DNA of 20,486 nucleotides, from NCBI GenBank assembly GCA_963715045.1, contig CAVQRC010000023.1, forward strand, positions 1 through 20,486. Reading direction: 5' to 3'. Shown piece by piece: positions 7,264 to 15,716 of this stretch (positions are counted from its first letter, which is position 1; every line of letters starts with the position of its first letter). This DNA comes from CAVQRC01 sp963715045 (lineage in GTDB: Bacteria; Planctomycetota; Planctomycetia; Pirellulales; Lacipirellulaceae). Under the pieces are notes generated by a model, which saw only the letters and a list, made by a program, of their open reading frames with translations, did no database searches and was not told the origin of the DNA. The translations under genes and the position numbers were made by a program.

Positions 7264-8369
7264 ATGCCAGTCACCAAGCTTCGGCGACAGATCGCCTGGG
7301 AAGCCGCCCGCCTGATGTACGAGCGGCAGGAATCGGAATACTTTCGCGCCAAGCTCAAGGCCGCCCGACGCATCTGCCATGGTGGCGTCAAACCGGCAGA
7401 TCTTCCCAGCAACACCGAAATCCGCGATCAGATCCAGGCCATGGCCCGCGTTTACGAGGGCCCGCAAAGAACGGAATCGCTCCGCGCGATGCGGTTGGCG
7501 GCGCTCGTCATGATGCACCTGCTCGAACGGTTTCGTCCGCGACTGATCGGCAGCGTCATGACCGGACATATTCGCCACGGGTCCGATATCGACCTGCATC
7601 TGTTCTCAGACAGCATCGAATCGGTCACCCGAGTGCTCGACGAGCAAGGCATCCCCTACGACGTCGAACGAAAGCGGGTTCGCAAAGACGGCACGGAGAC
7701 GACCTACACGCACATTCACATTTCCGACACCCACGCATTCGAACTGACGGTCTATCCGGCCGACAAGGCCCACTACGTCTTCAAGAGTTCGATCACCGGC
7801 AAGGCGATCGAGCGAGCGAGCATCGCCGAGCTCGAACAGTTCCTCGCCAGGGAGTATCCCGACCTGGACCTGGAGCAGGCTCTCCGCGAAGCGGCCGATG
7901 AGGTCGACCGCTTCCAGGTTTTCGAATCGCTGCTGTTGCCCCTCGAGGATGTCAAACAACATGCCAGGTATCACCCTGAAGGCGACGTGCTGTATCACTC
8001 GCTGCAGGTGTTCGACCTTGCCCGCGACGAACTGCCCTACGACGAAGAGTTCTTGATCGCCGCACTGTTGCACGACGTGGGAAAGGGAATCGATCCGACG
8101 GATCATGTGGGCGCCGCTCTCGATGCCCTCCAAGGCTACATCAGCGAGCGGACGGCCTGGTTGATCGAGCACCACATGCTCGCTCAGCAACTTCTGGATG
8201 GCACGCTCGGCACCGGGCCAAACGGCGGCTCAAGCAGCACGAAAGCTTCGAGGAACTGGTCACGTTGGCCGAGTGCGACCGCGCAGGCCGCGTCCCGGGA
8301 GCGGACGCCCCCGAACTCGAGGAAGCAATCGCGTACCTGAGGGACCTGGCGGTAATGTTCGGTGCGTAG
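7264..8369 (+). CDS. Nucleotidyltransferase plus HD-domain protein (one frame change near 3' end)
   Basis: This is a two-domain protein. From about residue 96, GSVMTGHIRHGSDIDLHLF is the polymerase-beta-type nucleotidyltransferase signature (GS followed by DxD), and FELTVYP probably supplies the third carboxylate. From about 245 a HD domain follows, with YHSLQV, LLHDVGKG (about 268-275) and IEHHM. The order resembles CCA-adding or poly(A) polymerases with an HD domain, but the substrate cannot be fixed from sequence. The ATG at 7264 is chosen because the conserved helical N-terminus (MPVTKLRRQIAWEAARLMYE) begins there. Around 8210-8216 one base appears to be missing. As given, the frame ends at 8340 with an unlikely Ser/Arg-rich tail, while the next frame continues HRAKRRLKQHESFEELVTLA and stops at 8369. 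Adding one base gives 369 codons. It is convergent with the M50 peptidase. Confidence 0.85.
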
Positions 8370-8522
8370 ATCCTGGAAACGCGGTCGCGCGAAACGGCAG
8401 CGATGGAGAGGCCTACGCGCGGCATACGCTCTTGGAAGCACCGAACCGATTTGGCAAATGCTGGTCCCCATGCCGAAGTCAGGCCGACATCGTATTCCAG
8501 CGGTTCAACCTCCAGGAACTGC

Positions 8523-9620
8523 TCACGCCCTGACCGGGCGTTCGTGCCAGGCCGAATGCAGCATCATCCAATCGCCAAGGTGCTCAGTCGTCAGCAATCC
8601 CACGATTGCTCCATCGCTTTCGACGAGCAGTGCCGAGCAACCGGCCGCCTGCATCTGGTCGACGGCACGGTCCAGTGGTTGATCGGCCTGGACCGTGGGG
8701 CAGCGATTACACAGCACTTCCCCCACGTGGGATTGCCCGCGGCCTGCGGCCAGCGCCTTGACGACATCGCGATGCAGGAGAATGCCGGTGATCTGGTGAC
8801 CGTCGGTCACCGGAAAGTCCTTCTGGTGCCCCGCCGCCATTTCCCGCGTGGCCAGTTCCAGCGAATCGCTTTCGTTGAGTGTCAGGAACCGCTGCACCAT
8901 GGCATCGCGGACGCGTGCTCCGCGAAAAATCTCCCTGACTTCCGCCGCCTGAGCCTCGGCCTGTGCGCCCACATAGACGAACAACGCGATGAACAACAAC
9001 ATGAACATCCCGGGAATCATCAAACCGGCGATCGCAAACAGAATCGCGACGGCCTGCCCGACCGAGGCGGCAATATGCGTGGCTTTCACCCGCGGCATCC
9101 GCGTCGCCAGTAGCGCGCGGAGCACGCGACCGCCATCCATCGGGAACGCGGGCAGCAGATTGAACGCGACCAACGCCAGATTGACCCACATCAGCTTCGT
9201 CAGAAACGAGCCGCCCACGACTTGAATCTGGGAAATCTGTCCCAGCGTACCCAGCATCAACAGCACGGCAAACAGGATCGCCGCGATCACGACGTTGACC
9301 GCTGGCCCCGCGATGGCCACGAGGAACTCTTGAAACGGAACTTCCGGGATCCGCTCCAGGCGGGCCACGCCGCCGATCGGTAAGAGCGTGATGTCGCGCG
9401 TCTTCACGCCGAATTTTCGGGCCGTCAGTGCATGGCCCAACTCGTGCAGCACGACGCAGGCGAACAGGGCCAATACGAATCCGACCCCTTCCAAGATGAC
9501 CACCGCGTCGTCACCCGCCGACACGTGGGCGAGAATGATCCACGCGATGAGAATCAAAAACGTCCAGTGGACGAAGATCCCGATCCCGGCCACTTCGAGC
9601 AGCTTGAAAGACCACTTCAC
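8523..9620 (-). CDS. M50 site-2-protease-like membrane metallopeptidase with CBS pair
   Basis: This 365-residue multipass membrane protein has the zinc motif HELGH at 59-63 inside a hydrophobic helix and the second active-site motif NLLPAFPMDGGR at about 154-165, whose Asp is the third zinc ligand. Both are intact, so activity is expected. A third hydrophobic block follows, then a pair of CBS domains in the last 130 residues (RVRDAMVQRFLTL, then a second unit ending GIVGLLTTEHL-like). CBS pairs bind adenosyl ligands and usually gate activity by energy state. Family members cut transmembrane substrates such as anti-sigma factors, but no substrate is encoded next to it. The start is a GTG at 9620 preceded by AAAGGA. 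It is 25 bases downstream of the coiled-coil gene on the same strand. Confidence 0.94.
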   Translation of the reverse strand: MKWSFKLLEVAGIGIFVHWTFLILIAWIILAHVSAGDDAVVILEGVGFVLALFACVVLHELGHALTARKFGVKTRDITLLPIGGVARLERIPEVPFQEFLVAIAGPAVNVVIAAILFAVLLMLGTLGQISQIQVVGGSFLTKLMWVNLALVAFNLLPAFPMDGGRVLRALLATRMPRVKATHIAASVGQAVAILFAIAGLMIPGMFMLLFIALFVYVGAQAEAQAAEVREIFRGARVRDAMVQRFLTLNESDSLELATREMAAGHQKDFPVTDGHQITGILLHRDVVKALAAGRGQSHVGEVLCNRCPTVQADQPLDRAVDQMQAAGCSALLVESDGAIVGLLTTEHLGDWMMLHSAWHERPVRA

Positions 9621-9645
9621 CGCTATTCCTTTCCGTCGGACTCAC

Positions 9646-9912
9646 TCACAGCGACTTGCGAATACGATGAAAGCCTGCTTTGATTTCCTCACCAACCAGC
9701 TTGAGAGACTCCCACACATCCTCGGAAGTTTCGGCGACGGCTTTGTTCAGGGGTTCAAAGCGATCCGTCAGTTGATCCAGCTTTCGTTGGACGGTATCCC
9801 ACTCGTCCTTCAGCTCTGCTTTACCAAGATGCATCTTCAATGCGAGTTCGTCGCGTTCCTGCTTGAGCTTAACGATCAGCTCTTCGAGCGACTGACGATT
9901 TTCTTCAGACAT
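9646..9912 (-). CDS. 88-residue coiled-coil protein, unknown function
   Basis: This highly charged protein (MSEENRQSLEELIVKLKQER onward) is predicted to be almost entirely helical, with heptad-like spacing of Leu and Val over most of its length. It has no signal peptide or membrane segment, so it should be cytoplasmic. The ATG at 9912 is preferred over a longer frame reaching 10035, because AGGAG lies about ten bases upstream and the longer version overlaps the end of the permease. It sits 26 bases after the permease stop and 25 bases before the M50 peptidase, so all three are probably one transcript. Its role is unknown; an adaptor or regulator for one of the two membrane neighbours is conceivable. 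Confidence 0.8.
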   Translation of the reverse strand: MSEENRQSLEELIVKLKQERDELALKMHLGKAELKDEWDTVQRKLDQLTDRFEPLNKAVAETSEDVWESLKLVGEEIKAGFHRIRKSL

Positions 9913-9938
9913 CTTGCGATTGCTCCTGTGTAGGACTA

Positions 9939-11782
9939 TCAGATAATCAAACGCACGCCGCCCAGGTCGGCCAGGCCATACATCAAATGGCCACCCGGCG
10001 AGCCGATGAACATGAAGTTCGTGGGGATCTGCCACGTCTTCGACAATTCCTGAATCAACTCCGGACCGAACTCGCCGTTCAATACCACGAAGTCGATGTC
10101 GATCTCGGGATAAGCTTCATCGAGAAACTTCAGGTCTGGCTTCCAGTCGCTCGGGAACTTCCTTCTGGTCCTTGACCACCGTGACGACCTTGACGCGATT
10201 GGTGTGTTCGTTCTGCCGGACGTACAGCATCGCGTTGTTGAGGTTGGCCAGGTCGTCGCCGCGGGTAAAGAAGACGACCTGCTGCGAGTTGATCGCGTCG
10301 ATTTTGTTGCGAATGGCCACGGTCAGGCCCCGCAGCGGGCCGATCAGCGACGAGATGCTCGCCCGCACGATGAACAGGAACGCCTTGAGGATCGCGACCC
10401 GTTCCAGCATCACCGCCACGATCACAAACGCCGGAACAAAGTATTCGAGGAACACCCGCAAATAGGGCGGGTTCATCACGGCGTTGCCGATCAGCCCGGT
10501 CACGACGGCGGCAATCGCAATCAGCACCGACGGCAGCGACGCCCGCTCCGGCCGCGGCAATTGCGCCCGTTTTACCTTCAGCAGGATGTTGCCGAACCCG
10601 AACAGCGCCATCACCGCCAGAAACGAAATCGTGTAGACACCGGCCAGCGCCTTCAACTCCCCCTGCGTGATCAGCAGCACGGAAACGCTCAGCAGGAAGA
10701 AGGCGATGATGATGCGATGCGTCGTGCGGCGGCGGTTGGTTTTGAGGAGGAACTGCGGCAGGCAGCGGTCAAGCGTCATCCGGCGTACCAGGCCGTTGAC
10801 GCCGACGAAACTGGTCAGCACCGCACCGCTGAGGACCAGGACGGCGTCGATCGAAATCAGCCAGGACAGCCACTGTCCGCCGGATTCCTGCCCCATGTGG
10901 GCCGAGCAGCGCCTTCTCGTGTTCGCCGACGTCAGCCAGGGGAACGAGCGCCAGCGCCAGTAAGGCCATGGCGGGATTGAAGAACGACACGGCCAGCCAC
11001 ATGTTGCGAAGCGTCTTGGGAAACACGCCTTCGGCCTGCTCTTCGACAAAATTCGCCGAGCTTTCGAATCCGGAAATGCCGAGCAGCGCCGCCGAGAAAC
11101 CGAAGAACAACGCCAGCAACAGCCCGCCTTCGTGCGGCGTGCGAAGGTTGGCCGTGAGGGTGTCGACGCCGTTGGTCAGCACGAATCCGACACCGACACA
11201 CCAGCAGCACGGTCAGAGCGACCAGATGCGTGATAAAAATGGCAATCGCCACTTTCGATGACTCGGCGATGCCGATGATCGTCAGGCACATGAACACGGC
11301 CAGCAATCCGATCGTGGCTGCGATCACCGGGCAGCGGCGACCACATGGCGTGGGCGTAGTGCATGGCCTCACTGGCGGAGATCACGGCGGTCGCCATGTA
11401 GGACAGAATCGTCAGGCAGGCCGCGACCGACGCCCGCAATTTGCTGGTCGTATTCAGCAGCGCGTTGTAGGCGCCACCATTCAAGGGAAGCGCGCCGACG
11501 ACTTCCGCATAGATCGAACGGAACAAGTACAGCAGGGCCGCGACCATCAACAGCACGACCGGCGCCCACCGCCCCGCGTAGACGATCGGCCAGCGCGGAA
11601 ACGTACAGACAGGAGGACGTGATGTCGTTGCCACAGATCGCCGTTGCCGGCAATTCGCTCAGACCACCCTGTTTGTGTTCGGTGAGGTGGGTCGAATGGG
11701 GGGTTGGGTGCGTGCCGGACTCCCCATCCGCGAGAAGGTTCTTCTTGGCGGTCTTGTGTTGCACGTCGGTCGACAGCTTCAA
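9939..11782 (-). pseudogene. APC-superfamily amino acid/polyamine-type permease, five frame changes
   Basis: Joined fragments encode a transporter of about 612 residues. The soluble N-terminus leads to GNDITSSCLYVSALA, the first membrane helix of APC permeases, and some eleven further hydrophobic helices follow, including GALPLNGGAYNALLN, GFSAALLGISGFESSANFVEE and LSGAVLTSFVGVNGLVRRM. The last about 130 residues are a soluble alpha/beta region (VVFFTRGDDLANLNNAMLYV to the stop at 9939). Coding passes through open segments 11782-about 11585, to about 11331, to about 11198, to about 10905, to about 10150, to 9939. Each step equals one surplus base, and removing five leaves 1839 bases (613 codons) exactly. 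Because all fragments stay conserved, sequencing error is likelier than decay. The start is uncertain: TTG at 11782 or GTG at 11764. The substrate is not determinable. The coiled-coil gene and M50 gene follow closely. Confidence 0.85.
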
Positions 11783-11945
11783 CGCAGGGTCGGGTCAAAG
11801 CGGCATTTTAGCCGAAATCCTGGCGGCGGTCCCAGAACTCACCTCGGCCGGCGAATTCCCCGATTGTCGGACGCGCCGAGCGCGCATCGAAGAAAATCAT
11901 TCGGCTGGCGCAGTTCCTCGTCGCCTTGGCCGCAAGACCAACCCA

Positions 11946-12122
11946 TCACTTATGCTGGTCGGCAGCCTCCTGTCGCGGTATCAATTCCGACCGCAGAATG
12001 CGAACCTCTCGCGGGGCGGCGATCGCCAGTTGAACTCGATTCCCCAGAATCCGTGACACGGTCAGCACGACATCCTTACCAATCACGATCTGCTCTGATT
12101 CCTTTCTGCTGAGCACCAACAT
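11946..12122 (-). CDS. csrA: Carbon storage regulator CsrA
   Basis: This 58-residue RNA-binding translational regulator begins MLVLSRKESEQIVIGKDVVL, the family's nearly invariant first strand, and continues ILGNRVQLAIAAPREVRILR. The Arg in the last strand corresponds to the RNA-contacting position. CsrA acts as a dimer on GGA-containing hairpins in mRNA leaders, repressing or stabilising transcripts. The ATG at 12122 is chosen because the family starts precisely at MLVL and AAAGGA lies upstream. The open frame extends further 5' but is not coding-like there. It precedes the permease by about 160 bases on the same strand, perhaps in the same transcript. No fliW, the usual antagonist gene in many bacteria, is present in the window. 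Confidence 0.95.
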   Translation of the reverse strand: MLVLSRKESEQIVIGKDVVLTVSRILGNRVQLAIAAPREVRILRSELIPRQEAADQHK

Positions 12123-12441
12123 CCAGTTGTTCCTTTCACGAATCGCTTGACTGTTTCTTGGGAGGGGTCGCGGCGAAAGATTCGCCCGCAGCAGGTCGAC
12201 TGCACACGGTGTGCCGGTTGCTGGCCGCCGGTTTGCCGTCGATGCCGGGCGGAGATCGCGGTTGGGGCAGGATCTCGCGCTTGGTTGGCCCGCCTGCGAA
12301 TCGCCCGTGCGAAGACGCAGGTGGGCATGGATGACCAACGTCCCGCCGGACATTCCCGCGGAGAACGACCCGAGGTCGGCCATTGGCGGCTAGAATCTGA
12401 CCGCGCCGAGCACGAACTGGACGTCGGAATCGCACCGTCAG
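12123..12441 (-). other. Non-coding stretch upstream of csrA
   Basis: This stretch of about 320 bases separates csrA from the unknown gene upstream. All minus-strand frames here are rich in Arg, Pro and Ser and look like read-through of GC-rich DNA rather than protein. I see no convincing promoter box or repeat. The csrA leader and promoter should lie here. Confidence 0.5.
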
Positions 12442-13008
12442 TTACCAGGGCGGTCCGAGTCGCTCTTGTTCCGAAGCGACGACAATCAGATCGCGGAGAG
12501 GTGCCCAGACCAGCTCCGTGTGGTACTGCGATTCCAATTCACAGGCTTCGTTGATTCGCATCCTGGCGAGTGCCCACTTTTGATTTTCGACCAGTGCGAC
12601 GGCTTCCGAGGCGGCTTTGTGGGCTTCGCGAGCGTGCCGCTCGACCTGTTCGAGCCACTGACTGGCAGCCGCCCAGGCGGCAGATTCCTCGCCCGAGGTC
12701 GCTTCCGAAAGCAGCCGCGTCTGCCTGGATCTCAAGCCATCGAGGTTCAAACCGAACGGACCGAACGCGGTGTTCCAATCACAGCCTTTCCACGCTTCCG
12801 CGGCGGTCAGGAAGCCATTGGCAATCTGCAGTGCTACTTCGTCGTGAACCAAGGGAGCAGCCTCTACGCGGGATTTCTGTGCCAGCACAGCGACGAGCGT
12901 CGATCCGAAAAGAGATCCCTTGCACAATTTATGCCAGCGGCCAACCCCGGTCGAAGGCAGGCGAAGACTGCGATAGACTAGGAGCCGATCCCAAAACTGC
13001 CTTAGCAA
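12442..13008 (-). CDS. Hypothetical protein, possibly exported, helical
   Basis: This protein of up to 188 residues belongs to no family I recognise. The C-terminal 130 residues look genuinely coding, with a balanced composition and long amphipathic helices such as AAASQWLEQVERHAREAHKA and RMRINEACELESQYHTELVW. The stop is at 12442. The start is uncertain because there is no early ATG. The longest version begins with TTG at 13008, and an internal TTG near 12928 would give an N-terminus with a short hydrophobic stretch (SLFGSTLVAVLAQ) resembling a signal peptide or membrane anchor. It is transcribed away from the histidine kinase, so 13009-13147 should hold both promoters. A long plus-strand frame opposite it is judged a mirror artefact. 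Confidence 0.5.
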   Translation of the reverse strand: MLRQFWDRLLVYRSLRLPSTGVGRWHKLCKGSLFGSTLVAVLAQKSRVEAAPLVHDEVALQIANGFLTAAEAWKGCDWNTAFGPFGLNLDGLRSRQTRLLSEATSGEESAAWAAASQWLEQVERHAREAHKAASEAVALVENQKWALARMRINEACELESQYHTELVWAPLRDLIVVASEQERLGPPW

Positions 13009-13147
13009 CGAAGTTGCCGGCCATGGGACAAGTTCACTGAGGTCTTGGGAAAGGTACGTAGGCTCTCACGTGCCCTGGTCAGCTGCTGGCCCAAACCACA
13101 GACCAAGCGACGGATGCCCTCCGAGCCTCGCCGCGATTGAAGCCGGA

Positions 13148-15307
13148 ATGCGTAAACGAAATCTCACGCCCTGGATTGCCGTCGGGATCGCCTTGACCTC
13201 TGTCGCGGTCGTCGTGTTCGGCGTCTTTACGTATCAGAATACGGTCGCGGTCCGGCAGAGCGAGGCGTTGGTCGTCCGATCGTACGCTGTTCGCGAAAAG
13301 ACACGGGAACTGTTGTCATCGGTCAAGGACATGGAAACCGGGCAGCGGGGATTTCTGATCACCGGAGCGACTGCGTATCTCGCGCCTACCGGTCCGGCCT
13401 GGCGGACGTCGACGAGGAATTTGCCTCATTGGAACAGCTGACGGCGTCGGATCCCGAACAGCAACGTCGCGTGAAAAAACTGCGGGAGCTGTTCGCGGCC
13501 AAACGTGCAACGCTTGCCGAGGGCATCGCGGAGCGGAACAAAGATCCGAATTCAGCAAATATCGCCAGGGCTCGCGAAATCATCCTGCAGGGCCGTGGAA
13601 ACTCGCTGATGGAAAAAATGCGATTGGTTGCCAGCGACATCCTGGAGGAGGAACACAGATTGCTCGAGGAATGGAACGCCATGGCAAGTGCGCGGGCCAC
13701 GCTTACGGAGCAGTTCATCATCTCTGGCAACGTGCTGACCCTGACGTTGCTCGTGATCAGCGGCGGCGTCGCACATATCGATCGCAGGCGGCGCGACGAA
13801 GCCGAGACTCGACTCCGCTCCAGCCAGGAGGAACTGGCCGCAATCTTCGATTCGGCCGGGGATGGAATCCTGACCTTCAGCGACGATCTCAAGATCCGGC
13901 TCATGAATCCGGCCGCGGCCAGGATGCACCGCTGCCAGGATGTCCCCGTGCGGGGTCGGTCGTATCTGGACTTCGTTCCGCCGCGACTTCGTGAATTCGT
14001 CGCCAACGACATCCGTAGTTTTCTCCAATCCAAGGCGAAACGTCGGGCCTTCGTCAACCGGACATCGCTTCGGAGTGACGGGTCGGAGTTTCCCTGCAAA
14101 GGATCCTTGACGAAAGCGGCGGCGGAGAAGGACACCCAGTTCATCACGCTGATGCTCCGCGATTTGAGCGAATCCCGCGCCCGTGATGCCAAGATTCGCG
14201 AACAGGTGGAAGTCCTCAATCAGGTCCGCGACGCCATTCTCGTTTGCGACCTGGACAACCGCATCGTCTCCTGGAACCGCGGTGCGGAGTTGCTCTACGG
14301 ATACTCCGCCGCCGAGGCGATTGGCCAGAACGCGATCGACTTGCTGTTCGGCAGCCACCGCGAGGCTTGGGAAACGGGAACCAGAACCGTACTGCAAGGC
14401 GGCATCTGGATTACGGAACTCCCGCAGTCCGATCGAGAAGAACGCGAGTTCATCGTCGAGCATCGTCGCTCGCTCATTTACGACGACGACGGTCAGCCCA
14501 AAGCCCAGATGATCCTCCATTTCGACATTACGGACCGCAAACGCGAGGAGGTCCTCCAGCGAAGATCGCAGCGAATGGCCAGTATCGGCACCTTGGCCGG
14601 CGGCATTTCCCACGACTTGAACAACGTGCTGACACCGATCTTGATGAGTGCCAAGCTGATGAAACGAGGTGCCGAGCATCACGAGCGATTGCTGGACGTG
14701 ATTGTGACCAGCGCCGAGCGAGGCCGGTAAATGATCCACAAGCTGCTCTCCTTCGCCGGAGGAGGACAGGGAGTTCGCGATCGGATTGAGCCCGGAGATC
14801 CTTGGCGGAAGCCGAGGAGATTCTCCGCCACACACTTCCCAAGAATATCGATCTCGAGGTCGAGTGTGCGGATAACCTGCATGATCTGAGGGCGACGCCA
14901 CCGAGTTGTCGCAGGTACTGATGAACCTGGCGATCAACGCCCGCGATGCGATGCCCGATGGCGGACGCCTGGTGATGCGGGCGGAAAACTGCGATCGTCG
15001 ATCCAGCGCGGATCCAGCGGTGCGACGACCTGATTCACCAGGACCGCACGTGTTGATTCACAGTCTCCGATACGGGTAGCGGCATTTCCGCGAAGAACCT
15101 CGATCGTATCTTTGATCCGTTCTTCACGACCAAACCGCAGGGAAAAGGCACGGGTCTCGGGTTGGCCACATCACGGGCATTGTGCGCAGCCATGGCGGCG
15201 ACATCACCGTCTCCAGTCGACTCGGTAAGGGTACATCGTTTTCGATTTATCTTGCCGTGCGGACAGCACTTGGGCACGACGACCCTGGAGATCACGGACA
15301 CATGTAG
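13148..15307 (+). pseudogene. CHASE3-PAS-PAS sensor histidine kinase, several frame changes and one stop
   Basis: Joined frames encode a membrane sensor kinase of about 720 residues. A first membrane helix (WIAVGIALTSVAVVVFGVF) is followed by an external CHASE3 domain (METGQRGFLITGATAYL), a second helix (FIISGNVLTLTLLVISGGV) and two PAS domains (ELAAIFDSAGDGILTF and VRDAILVCDLDNRIVSWNRG). The HisKA helix has the phospho-acceptor in GISHDLNNVL. The ATPase domain has an N box (NLAINARDAMPDGG), DTGSGIS, FFTTKPQGKGTGLGL and HGGDI. All catalytic boxes exist. Frame changes appear near 13386, 14800, 14890, 15057 and 15171 (four missing bases, one surplus), and a TAA at 14728-14730 interrupts HisKA. 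The largest open piece is 13390-14730. Repair gives 721 codons. The signal sensed is unknown. The next gene, a receiver, begins 17 bases later. Confidence 0.85.
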
Positions 15308-15324
15308 CCTCCGGAAACGGTGAA

Positions 15325-15716
15325 ATGATTCTTGTCGTGGATGACGAGCCGCTGATTGTTGAGTCCGCACGGCGACACTCGAAGCGCAGTGGCTACCGAG
15401 TGGCGTCGATGGGCGAGCGGTCGCGGAAGCAATTGCCTACTTACCGCCAGTTCCTCGATCGGTGGACGTGGTCTTACTCGATTTGATGATGCCCGACATG
15501 GACGGTTTCGCTACCAAGGACGCGCTGCGGGCGATCAATCCTCATGTGGCGGATCATTGCCAGCAGCGGTCTCCGCCGCCCGGCCGCGGCCGGTGGTCAG
15601 GTTGGCCGATGTGGACGGATTTCTGCCCAAGCCCTACACAGGCGAGCAGCTGCTGAGACCTGTGCGAACCGTTTTGGATTCCGCATGCCAAGACCATCGG
15701 AAGGGCGGTGAGATGA
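15325..15716 (+). pseudogene. Single-domain response regulator (receiver), several frame changes
   Basis: This is a stand-alone receiver domain of about 129 residues after repair. It starts MILVVDDEPLIV with the acidic pair. It then has VVLLDLMMPDMDGF with the phospho-accepting Asp, IIASSG with the conserved Ser/Thr position, and DGFLPKPY with the conserved Lys. The frame moves near 15375 (one missing base), 15549 and 15604 (one surplus base each). As given, the last frame has no stop and runs straight into the NtrC-type regulator. One further surplus base near 15683 would create a TGA at 15714-15716 overlapping the next ATG as ATGA, leaving 130 codons. That last step is inferred from arithmetic and operon habit only. 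With no output domain it may relay phosphate or modulate the kinase. Confidence 0.65.

Noticed and set aside
8525..8541. ACGCCC/GGGCGT hairpin at the end of the M50 gene as a terminator
   Set aside because: Only six pairs, overlaps the stop codon and has no T-run; could easily be chance in GC-rich DNA.
11176..11634. Permease fragments as separate genes or programmed frameshifts
   Set aside because: Five steps in one gene without slippery sequences or starts; joining them restores one continuous transporter.
13552..14937. Minus-strand open frame of 461 codons opposite the histidine kinase
   Set aside because: The plus strand encodes PAS and HisKA motifs throughout; the opposite frame has none.
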